A stretch of DNA of 64,000 nt. Origin: Filosporella fistucella (Eukaryota; Ascomycota; Leotiomycetes; Helotiales). The stretch covers positions 1,426,001-1,490,000 of the forward strand of contig JAQJZZ010000008.1 in the NCBI GenBank assembly GCA_030077755.1, given 5' to 3'. Shown here piece by piece: positions 34,069 through 46,500 of this stretch. The notes under the pieces are model-generated. The model ran no database searches. It was not told where the DNA came from and saw only the letters and a list, made by a program, of their open reading frames with translations. The stretch's first letter is position 1, and each line of letters starts with the position of its first letter. A program made the translations under genes and the position numbers.

Positions 34069-35106
34069 ATGCTGTCAGCAATCGGTCGCGCTGCAATTCG
34101 CAGAACTGTTGCTAGGGGAAATGGATCAACAAAGCGAGCTTTCCAATTAGGATGGCAACTCTATCGCGCCGAGCGCACCCAAAATTCAACCAGCCCACTC
34201 TCCAAGTCGCCCTTCGACTTCTCAGCTTCGCGATCTTACGCAACTACTATCAAGACTGCAACTGAACCAAAGTCGAAGGCAAAGAGCGCGACGCCAAAAG
34301 CCAAGACGGCTGTGAAGAGAGTGGTGAAAAAGAAGCCCTCTCCGAAGAAGAAAGTTGTGAAGAAGGCGATCGCAAAGCCGAAGGCTAAAAGAGCTAAGAA
34401 GGAACTGTCTCCAGAGCTCCAGAAGGCAGAGGCCGTGAGAGCCGAGAAACGGCGATTGAAGAAGATAGCTCTTAAAGCTCCAGGCCAAAAGGCTGCTACC
34501 GCGTGGACTATTTTTCTCGGAGAGCAAATCGTACAAAAGGCACCAGAAGCCAGACTTGGACCAGTAAGCAAGACAGCAAGCAAACTCTTCAAGGAATTGA
34601 AGCCTGAGCAACTCCAAGTAAGGTTACTTTCCAACTGTGCTCGATACTGCTAATACCGTGTAGCATTACAACCACGTTGCCAGCGAAAATAGGGCTGCGA
34701 ATGAGGCAGCATACAAGGCTTGGGTGAATTCTCACACACCAGCAGAGATAAATGCAGCCAATAATGCTCGCGCTCTAATGAGGAGGAAAAACTATGCCAA
34801 TCTCCACAAAATTTCAGATCCGCGTCTACCTAAAAGACCTATACTACCTTCATCCTTCTACTTGTCCGACCGATTTCATTCAGAAGACTTTAAGGGTATG
34901 ACAGTTCGCCAGATCCTACCCCTTGTCGCAAAAGAATTCCACGCACTTCCTCCAAGTGAAAGACAGGTCAGGCTATTCATCTGAAATCTGCTAGAGGCTC
35001 GCTAAAAATAATACAGGTATACATTGATCGCGCACAGGCGGACCGAGAAAGATACCATCGAGAGCACAAAACGGTCTACCACAGAGATGCACCCTCTGCT
35101 CTTTGA
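34069..35106 (+). CDS. Mitochondrial HMG-box DNA-packaging protein (Abf2-like)
   Basis: Three exons: 34069-34617, 34664-34966 and 35017-35106, encoding 313 residues. The first 60 or so residues (MLSAIGRAAIRRTVARGNGS, FSASRSYATTIK) look like a mitochondrial presequence. A lysine-, proline- and alanine-rich segment (KSKAKSATPKAKTAVKRVVK) follows. Then come two HMG-box regions: about 145-220 (TAWTIFLGEQI, SKLFKELKPEQLQHYNHVA, AYKAWV) and about 240-305 (RPILPSSFYLSDRFHSEDF, LVAKEFHALPPSERQVYIDRA). Two boxes after a transit peptide is the Abf2/TFAM plan. The expected role is mtDNA nucleoid packaging. The lysine-rich stretch is unusual and may add DNA affinity. Confidence 0.88.
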
Positions 35107-36761
35107 TGTAAGCACAGCCTAACAAATGAACCGAATACTATGCTATTAGATGGTCTGGAAACGGCCACCATGACCGAATGTAAATGTCAGGCAGGCTTAT
35201 TGTAGTGATATCCGCGGCGTTTGTGGCTTGAGTATACATCTACACATAGTCTGTTGCTATGTTTTATTTTGTACTGTTAAGGTTCAACGGTGTTATTGAG
35301 ATGTGTTTGATAATGAGACGAGGAATCATGATGAGTCTTTTGCCTGGATATGACTGTGAGTGCCTTTTGGATGGCAAGACCCATAAATGTTGGGCCAGGC
35401 TCGAGACGATGATAATATAGCTGCAATAGTCACTTGAGTGGGTTTGTTCCCTGTGCGACTTTGTTCGTGTAGAACAGAGTGCATTTCATCCCCGTTCATC
35501 GATCCAATCTACTCCGAGATTGGGTAAGATCCTTTCTCAACCAGTGAAAAGCAGAATATATGCGCGTCAGTGAGCGGCATCTGCAAGCACAGTATATTGC
35601 GCAAGCTCAAAGTTTGATCTGGTCTTGGACGCAGGAGCTCTTCTGTATGCTCTATGTCGGGCAGCATATAGGTACATTACCTGCCACTGCTTCTCATATA
35701 GACCTTTACCCGATTCGGCACTGCCTTGGTAGTGAGAAGGATGTTCCTCTCATCTGAGACCGTCTCCATCTGTATTCTGTTTTGAGTCCAGAACGATGTT
35801 GAGCTCGGAGATGGGGTTCAAAAGAGCGTCATGCTGATGCTTTTGTGGACGTGGCGAACGCAGGTTTTATATTCTTGCTCAGCAAAGATCCCGGTGATGA
35901 CTCTGGGATTAAGTTTTACTCGTTCCCAGAACTCTATTCTTTTATTGCAATCTAGTACCTGACGAGGTGCCTCTGCTTTGTTATTCTAGTTTCTGTGAGT
36001 TGTAGCTATACTCCCTCCCCTCTCTCGTCAATGCCAAAGACAATGGAGCGGATCATCCAGCTGAACCCGAATAAGTGAAACCTTCTCATAGCTGCTCACA
36101 TATCAAGAATAACTGAAGTGGAAGCAAATTGTGCTGTAACCAATGCCAAATTAGCATGCACAAAATCAGACAAGCTATTGTGGATTCTGGGTAAATAAGC
36201 ATTTCTAGCGTGGAATTTCTGCAGAATGGGCGTCATGGCCCTGCAGTGGCTGACCTTTCGGATTCGAGGAACCCCACATCGGCTATTACCATGCATGGAA
36301 TTCAGTCTGCAGGGCCACAATAGCCGGCTTTTGCTTGATTAAAGCTTGTGGTATTTACCAATAAATTGTCAACTCTCATTTCCAATATCTTTAAATGTTC
36401 AGACAAAAATTGCGGACCGAAGGTTTTCTGGTCTCTATTGTCAATTAGATCGCTAAGGATAAATTGTACAGGAACCTAATGTCCCGGATATCAAATACCA
36501 ACCGTTCCTCTCCCTACGATACCAGAAATTCATGTTCATGCAAAGTATCGACAATCGATGCCACGAACCTATACATACCTTCCCAGGACTTTACCATGAT
36601 TTAGATCGCCAGTTCACTCTAGGAATTTGACATGCTCCTAAAATGCCCAGATATGCTTGGAAATCAGCCTCCTCACTCTTCAAATCTTAGTCACACATTC
36701 ACCACATGTAAATCGTGTGTAGACATGATCCTATACATTTTATTTACTCATACATGCATAT
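35107..36761. other. Large AT-rich intergenic region
   Basis: 1.65 kb between the mtHMG and aldo-keto reductase 3' ends. Frames are 60-75 codons at most and unconserved. Nothing resembling a transposon or RNA gene was seen. Confidence 0.5.
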
Positions 36762-37938
36762 CTAATTCTTCTTTCCCTCCAGATCAGTGTAAAATTGATA
36801 TCCAAAGCTTCCACTAGGATCATTAAATCTGAGCTTCTTATCAATACCAGCAATCTTCTTCATATCCTCTGCATCTAGCTTAAAATCTCCTTCCAGATTT
36901 GAGGCAATACGCGATGGAGTCTTGGACTTGGGAAGCACAGAGTGACCTCTTGTAATGCCCCACGCAAGTGCAACTTGTGCGCCGCTCTTACTGTATTTCT
37001 TCCCGATTTCGACCAAAACAGGGTCGTCCTGGATTCGTTAGTAATCTTCCGTGGGAGAGGAGGGGTCATGAAAAGCTTTACCATTAGCTTTCCCATATTC
37101 TTGCCCGAGTCGTAGATCTCATTTTGATTTCCAAAAGGCGAGTAATGTTGAACATGAATTCCTTTGCTCTCGTGCCACTTGCAAAAATCTTGTTGTTGAA
37201 GCCAGGGGTGACATTCGATTTGGTGTGCTGCTGGGACAATGGTAGACTCCTTAATAAGTGTCTCCAATTCCCCCTTCGAGAAGTTGGAAACACCGATTGC
37301 CTTCGTCTTGCCGGTTTTGACAAGCTTTTCCATAGCCTTCCATGTCTCGACATAAGAGGTGCTGGCTGTAATTGTCTTACCATCCTTGTCCTTAGGGAAT
37401 CTGTCGTCGCCTGCCTTGAATGCTGAGGGCCAGTGCATGAGGTACAAATCGATATACTCCAATCCTAGAGCCTTGAGGGAAGCATCTAAAGCTGGCTCAA
37501 CACGCTTTGGATCGTGATCATTGTTCCAGAGCTTAGTAGTTATGAACAGCTCTGATCTTGGAATACCACTCTTCTTGATAGCTGCTCCCACCATTGGTTC
37601 AGTTCCATAAACTATCATTAGGTCAGAGACGTTTTGATTTTGAGTTATTGAGTTACTAACTAGCAGCAGTATCAATGTGGCGGTACCCAGCCTTCAATGC
37701 CTCTGCTGTGGCTTTCTCTTGATCATCCTACAATTGTCAGATATAGGCATTTATCACTCTGCGGCTTACTGACCTTATCCTGCCATGTTCCGAAGCCAAG
37801 TGCCGGAATAGTAGCTCCAGTATTAAGATTGTGGTTCGCTGCTGATGCCATAGTTCTATGCTGTTGCTGAATGTGGGAGGTAATTTGAGAGGTGCGAGAT
37901 AGAGCTGAGGAAGAAAGTTTGGCAGTGCGGGAAAACAT
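36762..37938 (-). CDS. Aldo-keto reductase (Gcy1/glycerol dehydrogenase-like)
   Basis: Four exons: 37774-37938, 37661-37727, 37082-37611 and 36762-37028, encoding 342 residues; starting at the inner ATG (37851) gives 313. It is an NADPH-dependent carbonyl reductase of the AKR superfamily. HIDTAAIYGTEPMVG (Asp and Tyr), FITTKLWNN (Lys) and IDLYLMHWPSAF (His) supply the catalytic tetrad. GVSNFSKGELE and QIECHPWLQQ match the family, and VLPKSKTPSRIASN is the NADP-binding stretch. The upstream segment MFSRTAKLSSSALSRTSQIT is rich in Ser, Arg and Thr and lacks acidic residues, as expected of a mitochondrial presequence. The choice of start is therefore uncertain and may matter for location. The substrate (glycerol, glyceraldehyde or sugars) is not determined. 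Confidence 0.93.
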
Positions 37939-39315
37939 TTCTTGACAGGAACAATGGGCGAACTGAATCTTCAAGAAGGTCTACAAAATACTGCAAAGAC
38001 TTCCTACCTCGACTTGTTACGTCAGGTAACCCAAATTATCGGCACCGTGAACGTCCCCCCAGTCCATGACGTCGAAATTAAAGGTGCGGAATGGCATGAT
38101 GGTGCAGAACGGAGAAATAGCTGGAACATCCTTATTGCGAGAGTTCGCCAAGATGTGGCAGCATTTGTTCGGATTTACGTGCCACAACAGGGGAAGTTTT
38201 CGGAGTTTAAAACATCCAATCCAAATGGGCCCGACTGACACTCATGACGCTGCCACCATGTAACCTGGAAGCCACATATCTGGACCCTTGTTCGGGATCG
38301 GCCGGCTGTGAAAATTGAGTGCGAGTGCGAGAGCGCCAGACCGCCAGAGTGGAGATGGCAAACAGAGTTCTCGACGACAGTGAAAAGGCCAAGATCGAGA
38401 GAAGATTGCGAAACGGTTACTATAAATAAACCTAGAATACGGAGTCCAGGTGGAGAAAACGAAAAGTGAAAACTGTCAGACACCCAGAAGCGATAAATAG
38501 AAGTAGAAAGGGGCAAAGTATTTACACAGTAGCTGAGCCATCGTTGAGCCTTGTCCTAGGCGGAAATTTTACTGTCCGGAGTGCCCGCTGAGCTGACATG
38601 TATTCGTAGTGCACAGAATGGAAGTATTGGAACAGCGAGCAGCCAACCGATTTTAAAGGAGCTAGAGCAGCTGCGTCGGACTCGTAGCTCTTCTTCCTCT
38701 TGCAATGGAAGTGGAAGAGTTCCGGCACAGGTGGGGCTGTCCCGTTGTTCATTCCTGCTCCAGACTGGGGCTGCGCTTTGCAATTGGGGAATTGGTGGCG
38801 GCTCCTAACGCCGAACGGAGCTTCGTCAACGGCCCCAGTACGTAGGTACCTAGACACTTACCACTTCTGAGATGTGAATAACCTCATTTTCTGTCGTGAA
38901 TAAAGATAAAATAATGGCAAACTCTTGGCCGTTGATTCGTCTTGAAATTGCAAATTGCTCGTCTGTCTCACAAACGCTTGTCTCGTGTGCCTTTTCCTTT
39001 TTGGGCGCTCGCTTCTTTTTCGGGCTGCTTGGCTTGACTCTTGACCAATCATAAGCCGTCAAGATGAGGCCGGATACGCGTGCTCTCTCAGAGCCACTCA
39101 CCACAGCCTCGCTCGTTGAATCATTGTCTCAATCTGACGGGCCTAACTAAATAGTCGACCATATCAAGCAGCCCAAATGTCCTGCCATCACCCACATTTC
39201 TTTCTTTCATATTTCTTCCTCCACGTCTGTCCTCAATTACTCCACTTCCACCTTAACTTACCCTCCACTTCCTCTCTTATCACTTAATTCCTGTCTTTCT
39301 CCTCTGTTAGCCAAA
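37939..39315. other. Divergent intergenic region, AKR and PAP2 genes
   Basis: 1.38 kb between two divergent starts. The stretch at about 39190-39310 is pyrimidine-rich (TTCTTTCTTTCA, CCTCTCTTATCAC), as expected of the PAP2 promoter and leader. Nothing else is supported. Confidence 0.5.
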
Positions 39316-40842
39316 ATGAGGTCGAGTATGAGATCCCGCGGCAAGAGTGGGCGCATATCCGCTGCCCTAGTTCTGTCCTACGTCTTCGACTGGGTAAGTG
39401 CTACATTCATATTAATTGTCAATTTGTGCCAAGGGTAGCTCGCGGAGAATGCTCCTGGAGGCTTGCATCCCCTATTTTCTAGATGTTTGCATGTGTGTAT
39501 GGATGCTAATAACAGCATTTTATAGATCATCATAATTGCCTCAGCTGGATTTGGCGCCTGGTTCAGTACAATTACACCAAATATGAGACCGTTCTCCCTC
39601 ACAAACCCCGAAATCAGTTTCCCTCATCAAAACCACGAGAAGATCTCGACATTGTTGCTAGCACTTCTTGCACTTCCGGTACCTGCCGCTATCATCTTCT
39701 TGGTCTGCTTATTACTGGTACCGGGTCCGACTGTGAGCAAATCAACTCCCAAGGCTCTGATATGGCGACGGAAGTTGTGGGAATGGCATACAGGATGGTT
39801 GGGATTGGCACTTTCACTGGCTTCAGCATTCCTTATCACCAATGGGATGAAAAATTTGTTTGGAAAACCACGACCCGATTTGATTTCTCGATGCCTCCCT
39901 GATCTCGACAGAATTGCAGAAAACTCGATTAAAGGTTACACCAATCCTCTGATCGATTTTCACGTTGTGTACGCAACAATATGTACACAAACCGACAGGA
40001 CCCTTCTCGATGATGGCTTTCGAAGCTTTCCTAGTGGACATGCCTCTTTCTCAGCCGCAGGATTGATATACCTCAGTCTTTTCCTTGCCTCTAAGCTGGC
40101 AATCACCCTGCCATTTTTGGTATCCGGTAGTGACGAATCTCGATTGTCTGCATTCCCATCTCGAGCAGAGCGGAAGGCTATGGAGCATGCGAATAACCAA
40201 GGAACCTTGACGGCCGAGGACCATCTAGCAGAACCATCGGGCCATAATGATGCCGTAATCGCTGCTAGAAATCAAGCAGCGGCACCTCCTGTCTATTTAC
40301 TTTTGATTGCGGCCATCCCAACTTTTGCCTCCATTTACATAGCGTCTACACGATATTCTGACTTCAGACACCACGGATTCGATATCTTGTCTGGATATTT
40401 TATCGGCGCAGTTACATCGATATTTGCTTTCAGATATTACCATCTACCGATCTCTGCAGGTGCTGGATGGTCTTGGGGTCCTAGAAGCAGAGATCGTTCA
40501 TTTTGGGCAGGTGTAAGTTTAAACACAAGATAACTGAATTGTCAAATGCTAACCCGGCAACAGGTTGGAGTGGGAAATTATGTCGGAAGCAACAATACAG
40601 TGAACGATTCTCATGCAAACGGAAGAAGCAAAGTGGATTTAGAGACTGGCATGACGAAAACAGCGACGCCAACAAATGATGTGGGTGCCGTCTCTGGAGG
40701 CAGTGAGCGAGCTGTTTGATTTCATTTCCCTTATTAATCATGGATGCAGGATCGCATTGAACTTCTACCAATGAAGAAGAGATCAACTGATCGTTCTGGG
40801 GAATCCATTGGGATGGCTGTGGGAGAAGGCGTTCAGAGATAA
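39316..40842 (+). CDS. PAP2-family lipid phosphate phosphatase (Dpp1/Lpp1-like)
   Basis: Four exons: 39316-39393, 39526-40512, 40564-40680 and 40750-40842, encoding 424 residues. The enzyme dephosphorylates phosphatidate and related lipids at membranes. The phosphatase signature is complete: KNLFGKPRP (135-143), FPSGH (194-198) with the catalytic His, and TRYSDFRHHGFD (301-312) with the Arg and nucleophile His. Six hydrophobic segments are visible. A long insert between motifs 2 and 3 is rich in charged residues (SRAERKAMEHANNQGT). The last intron (GTGGGT at 40681) is the least certain: without it the protein ends at 40721 after GGSERAV. With it, a charged tail DRIELLPMKKRS is added. Confidence 0.92.
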
Positions 40843-41368
40843 AGCGGTATACCATTTTGCTTTGCGTTATGAAAAATATGCGACAATTACATCAATTATT
40901 GTCTTGAGGGCTGTAATTTTATGAGATTATATGACTGTATAAATAATGTGTGACACCAAGTCTGAAAATTTGCCCGTTTGAGATTTTACTCAACTGCGGA
41001 GCAACTGTTCCTTCCCTGCCTCCTCTCTTCCATCGTCCATACCACGATTGAAAGCTAGCACGTTAGCAAGAAAATTCGAGTCTGACTTAAGCAATTTCTT
41101 CTTAGAATAATATCTAACGTCGTAACATTTTGTGAAATATTCGGTAGAAGTCAAGACTCAAAAATTTGCTGTTGGCCCGAGGAAATATTGGCTGGGTATG
41201 CTATATCCTGTTCTGTTCCAAGGGAAACTTTGTACATAAACAATGTGGTCATACACAGATGACGAGATTTATCATTAAATGCCACCCGTCTACGCATCCA
41301 CAATTTCCATTCCAAGTCCTATTCCGACCCATATCCAAACGCCATACCTGCTTCCCTATTCAGCTTAT
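40843..41368. other. Intergenic, convergent gene ends
   Basis: 526 bases between the PAP2 and chitin deacetylase 3' ends. AT-rich, no supported gene. Confidence 0.5.
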
Positions 41369-43054
41369 CTACTGCCCTAGCGTAGCCGAAGTATCAGTTC
41401 TATACCAATTTCCCTTCGCATCACCAAGACAATCCCCGACGGTGACGGCCTTGTAGCCTCTACTTTGTATCCCTTGTAACATATACTCAACCAGGACATT
41501 CGCAGTCTGATTATGGATATCGTGTCCGATGACCAGAAACTCATCGGTAGTAGGTGACTTGCCTGCTAAGGCGTTGTCGAATATAGTTTTGGAATTTTGA
41601 ATTAGGGAAGGGCTGTCGTTTAGATAATCGGATGTGTCGAGGTCCTAGGGGGTGTTAGTTTTGCCTTTTGTGCGGTGGGAGGAGGAATTTACGAAGTAAG
41701 TAATGTGATAGCCTAGGGCCTGCATGTCTGCTTCGCAGCCACATTCTAATAGCTTGTTAGCATGGCAGTGGGCATGAAACGTGGGGTTGAATTACCTGCT
41801 GTGCAGGATGAATATGGCGGTCGCATATACGTTGGGATAACTCCAATCACATTGCGCAAAGCCATTTCGTTTTTATACATCTCGTTCTTCCTCCGGTCGG
41901 AAGTAATATTACATAAATCTGCATGAGACCAGGTATGTGAGGCAATTTGGTGACCCTCACTATACATTCGTCTTTGGAAGTCAGTATAGTGATCTGATGG
42001 TATCTTGATACTGACTTACTTAATGAGAGCCGGCCATTCCAGGCTAGCATTGTCTATTTGTCCTTTGCCTGTGGAGTGTCAGATAAGCAGTACGGAATGG
42101 CAATAAGATAACCAACCATTATTATTTCCCGTGATGAAAAAGGTGGCTTTAGCATTATATTGAGCGAGCAGATCAAGAATGTGACTTGTATAAATGAATG
42201 GACCATCATCGAACGTCAACGCCATATCTCCCGCCTGGAGGCAATCGTATACTCCAGCTGATCCATAAAGAACGGAGCCAACCTGAGTTCTTTGAATAGA
42301 AGAAGTGTTTGTACCAGAGGGAGTTTTATTGGCGTCACATGCTGGACCGAAGTTGAATTGACAGTCTGGAGCGTTGCAATATTCTATGCTATGTTAATAC
42401 CGAATAGCGAGATTTTGTAAATTGAAATATATCATACCTGACGTGACTCCACAGAAGCCTGCAAGAGAGCAGCACTCATTCGAAGCACAACTTCCGAGTC
42501 CTGGACCGCAACGGCCATTGGTACTCGTGCCCCCTGTTGGAGTTCCGCTGCCATCAGTGCTATTGCTTGCAGCATCACATTTACCATAATTCGATTGGCA
42601 CCCAGACGTTACCGAACAATAATCTGTCGTATTACCACACCATCCACTGTCTTGGTCAACAAATCTCAAAGAAATTGTAGATGAAGGGAACTTACTTTCC
42701 AGAACAGCATTGACTAGTAGCCGAGCATGTATAGCCTGCTGTTCCTGCGCCGGTGATGCCGCATGTCTCATCAGGACTGATAGTACCTGGCGAAGGCACT
42801 GTACAATTTCCAAAAGCTGATTGGCATCCAGCAGTTGTTAAACAATATGCATTTGTCGAGCCACAAAATCCGTTTACGGAGCAGCAAGGTAAGTCCGATG
42901 GACAAGTATATCCATCTGCTCCACCTCCCGTCCCATTCTTCCCGCACGTATTATCTGGAGAGATAGCTCTTGGAGACAAATTCGTTCCAATGCTAGCAGA
43001 CACCATACTCAAGCTGCTAATGAACAAGACAGATTTTGAGAGTGAAACCCGCAT
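41369..43054 (-). CDS. Secreted chitin deacetylase with three CBM18 modules
   Basis: Seven exons: 42696-43054, 42438-42646, 42117-42383, 42020-42068, 41796-41971, 41693-41745 and 41369-41644, encoding 462 residues. It starts with the signal peptide RVSLSKSVLFISSLSMVSAS. Three hevein-like CBM18 modules of eight-Cys type follow: CGKNGTGGGADGYTCPSDLP, then CGITGAGTAGYTC, then CGPGLGSCASNECCSLAGFC. A NodB polysaccharide deacetylase domain follows, with ALTFDDGPF (metal Asp), SHTWSHADL (the HxxxH metal pair), RPPYSSC and IGHDIHNQTA. The enzyme converts chitin to chitosan in the wall, or hides chitin fragments from host receptors. An in-frame ATG at 43087 would precede the signal peptide. All intron boundaries here are rebuilt by family similarity. 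Confidence 0.93.
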
Positions 43055-44403
43055 CTTGGCATCCGAATCCACGTTCAAGGCACTCAAAACTCTTGGAAAG
43101 ACAATATAGAAACTTTAAGCTTGCTGGGGAAAAAACGAGTGTAGTACCAAACGAAGGCATAGAATTCAGGAAAAGAATCTGAGGGTGCAGAGCAAAGGAT
43201 ATAACGTGGCCATGGCCTAGCTGAACAATAGGGACAAGAAAGCATCAAAGCATTTCGATGGCAAACGTGAAACCAGCCAGCTTGAATTGGCACGCGCGGG
43301 CTGAATTGGAAACTCTAAGCTGATGCTTGCACGGATCATCAGGGGTACTCGATGACAATTCGCGATCGAGGACAGCGCACTGATGCATATCTTCTAAACA
43401 AATGGTAGATCGTAATGGTATACTCAGCGGGGAGAGTGATGCGAGGCAAGGGGCTTCCTGGAAAGAAAGGTTGAGATCACCATGTCCAGAAATAGACGAG
43501 GGTTTGGAGAGCGACTTACTGTAAGCTGTGCCAAGAATGCGACAGTGAAGCTGGTTTGAAAATTAGGAAAACAAATATCAACTAGATATTTGAGGATCGT
43601 TTGAGGATCCACTCTTTGAACGCTAATTGTATATTTCAAGATCAGACAGAAGCCCCTCGCAGCGGCAATCCATCCAGTGGCCAACGCACTCTTTCGCAGA
43701 CTTCATGTCACAACATCAAAGCATCACCATTCATAACCCCAAATTAACAAGCCCCCCGTCAATCAGTCATCACCTTACGGTGTAGGACCTCAATGGAGAA
43801 TGTGAAGTCAAGTCAAGACTGTGAGGCGAAAAGTGGGATCTAATACTGATGACAATAGCCACGAACTCTAGCAGCAGGAAGTTTTCTCACTTCACCAACT
43901 TCGGCTTCAAAACCCACACGGGTGATTTTTCTATGTCATTCCCGATTCGACGGGGGTTGGGAGGCAGAGCTTTTTGCGTTTTCGTTCAATCCCTTCCATA
44001 GCAATTCATGTTTTAACTGTGATCTGCTTGTTGTGTTATACCCGAGAATTGTTTTTGAGTGGTTGAGGCTGTCAAAAGTTGCAACTTCAACTCCATATTA
44101 TTTGAGCTGAACAGCCAAGTTTCTCAAGTGCGCTCTCGACACAGTATATTTTAGGGCTATGTTCACTGAAAAGCATGGGTCCATAGATCACATCATGTCG
44201 TCTATCAATTTTCGGGATTGGTCACATATTAAGTTAACTCTTGCACAAGACTGTCGAAGAGAACATTAAATTATCATCATTATTTTGTCCACTGATCTGC
44301 CAATATCCAATTCAATTGTCAAGTCCCAGATCAACCAGCTTTCAACATAAATAAACCAGTTTCCGCCCAGTAGTATGGGTCATCGATATCATCTTCTAGT
44401 CAA
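43055..44403. other. Intergenic region upstream of the chitin deacetylase gene
   Basis: 1.35 kb. The stretch near 43055-43400 should carry the deacetylase promoter; 44120-44403 carries the 3' region of the next gene. AT-rich with no supported frame. An 86-codon minus frame at 43424-43684 has no family features. Confidence 0.5.
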
Positions 44404-45105
44404 TTATAGAGCCAACGCAAATCCCAGGAAACCAACAGCGCCGATCACACCAGCAGCAATAGCACCGGTTGGAGCAGCTCCTCCGCTGGATGAGCTCGAT
44501 GAAGCCTTGGTGGAGGCAGAAGTGCTGGAAGCAGCCTTTGTGGTGGCCCCAGATCCGGTTACTGAGGCGGTAGAAGAGAGTGCCTTAGTGGTGACAGTGG
44601 TGTTGCTACTTCCAGTGGCGGTAGTCTTAGGGGCGGTTGAGACGCCGGTACCAGCAGCAGCTCCAGGAAGAGTGGTAAGGCCAGCAGCAACCTCAAGTGA
44701 GATGATTTGTGGTACAATTGTGGCAACTTTTCCAGCGACACCGATGATATAGGATTGAGCGTCAGGTGAGAGTGAAGTATACCATGCTGGAAAGCCGCTG
44801 GCGAGAATCTCGGCTTGCAACGATGAAATAGCAGCTGGATCGTAGAGTGCTGTGGCGACGGCAGCTGGAACTCCGGTCAATTGTGCTGATATGGATGGAG
44901 GAGGTTGTAGTTCAGAAACGAGAGAAGATATCTTGGAGATTGCTGATGAGAGTTGCGATCCAGTAAGACTAACAAATATCAGACACGTTAGCGATTAGAC
45001 ATTCATGTCCGAAATACAAACGCACTATTGTCTTTTCTCAATTGGGTTTGGGCTGGCAAGAACAATGGCACTAAGACCAGCGACGGTGATGATGGAACAA
45101 CGCAT
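44404..45105 (-). CDS. Small secreted, probably GPI-anchored Ser/Thr/Ala-rich protein
   Basis: Two exons, 45026-45105 and 44404-44968, encode 214 residues. MRCSIITVAGLSAIVLASPN is a signal peptide ending near an AS|PN site, followed by a dibasic KR (EKRQY) that could be a Kex2-type site. The middle is a helical region (SISAQLTGVPAAVATALYDP, SSLQAEILASGFPAWYTSLS). A long Ser/Thr-rich stretch (TTTKAASSTSASTKASSS) is probably O-glycosylated. It then reaches a GPI-like end, with SSSSGGAAPTG followed by hydrophobic AIAAGVIGAVGFLGFALAL. This is typical of a fungal wall or plasma membrane protein. The helical part resembles fungal cell-surface proteins with LPXA-type repeats. The function is unknown. 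Confidence 0.87.
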
Positions 45106-46500
45106 TTTGAGATATCAATCAGAAACTGGTTCAAGGTATGGATGTAGGACGAGAAATTGGAAAGACTTGGATAAAGAGAAAGAGTGCAGGAGAATCTGGG
45201 GAACGGCCAAGCATAAATACAAGAGCAGATCTGAATCTCCACCTCAGAGAAAGCCTCCTGCGGGAGCAAGCTCTTTGCGGCTTCACAGAGTACGGCCTTT
45301 TGGCAACGATTGGATCACATAACGTATGTTTCTTGCATTGTTCAACGAATTTAAGCCACCACTTTCGACTTGGGGACAGTGGCACGGTGGAAGATCCCGG
45401 TGGCTTAAAAAGAAACGATGGTTCCCAGGGGAGAGGACGAGAGAGAACTCAGGAATCCTCTCCTTTCTTCGCGCAACCTTGGCGTTCAAAATGGAGAAGA
45501 CAGATGAGTAACGTTCATGTTGACTATTTCGCAGTACTTAAATTGATTAATTTCGATCTTGGAAATTTATTGCGGCGTGCGTGTTATTAGAATCATGAAA
45601 CATCTCATCTCCATCTGGAAGATTAAGGCGGGGGCTGAATATTGGTGGAGCCTCAAAACCCACGTGTTGTACAAGGTTTTATTAACCTCAAATTACATCC
45701 CATTTTTTTCAAGCAATATTATCTTGCAGTGCATCTCGGGATTCCCTACATTGACAATTTCTTCCCCTCTGTTAATGTACGTTCTGTTCTTTAGGATCAA
45801 TGTCCTAGGGAAGCTTGCTCGAGCTGGAAAGCTTTCTGTTGTTCTCACTGATCCACCGGTCTCACACAATATTGTGGCTGTTTCGCGTGTTGCGTATCAG
45901 TGTCCTTGGTCACTCGGATTTAAAGACATGATGTGAACAAAGCTGATGGGATCGGCCTAGCAATTCTCATCACCAAGTCTCAAGATCCTCTTTCAGACAG
46001 GTGTCTTAGCAAAGAGAAAGGCTTAAGAAACTCTAATCACCAATTCTTACGTATGTACCTAGCCTCACTTTCAAAGTACAACTCATCCGATTCGATGCAG
46101 GTACAGTTATATGGTTTGCCATCTGGTTGGACACATCTTCATGGTGGCCCTTGTTTAAGATTGATTAATGCGCTTGCAGCATGGAATTAGTAAGATAATC
46201 AACAATTATGATGGCTATCATATCTCTTTTTGAATACGTGTTCTGCGAATAGAATGATGTTTTACTAATGCAGGGCTCAAAGCGAATGACTCATAGCAGT
46301 AGAATTGACAGCAACATCAAGCTCAGCGAGAAACTACAAATAGGGACAGTCTGCTGTTGTATCATCACCTCAAATAGCACAAGGCACAAGCAAACATCTC
46401 AACACTAACAACTTGAAAGAAATAACGAGACCGTTCCATAATCCATTAATTACCAAAGCCAAACTTTTTCGATTTGTTGATAATTATATTGTGCCCTTCA
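45106..46500. other. Gene-poor AT-rich stretch
   Basis: 1.4 kb. Frames of 60-150 codons overlap on several strands with no family features. 45106-45450 should carry the promoter of the GPI-type gene. No mobile element termini were seen. Confidence 0.45.

Noticed and set aside
34222..34634. Two Leu/Phe-rich minus-strand frames over the mtHMG gene
   Set aside because: They are antisense to a Lys-rich coding region and have no features of their own.
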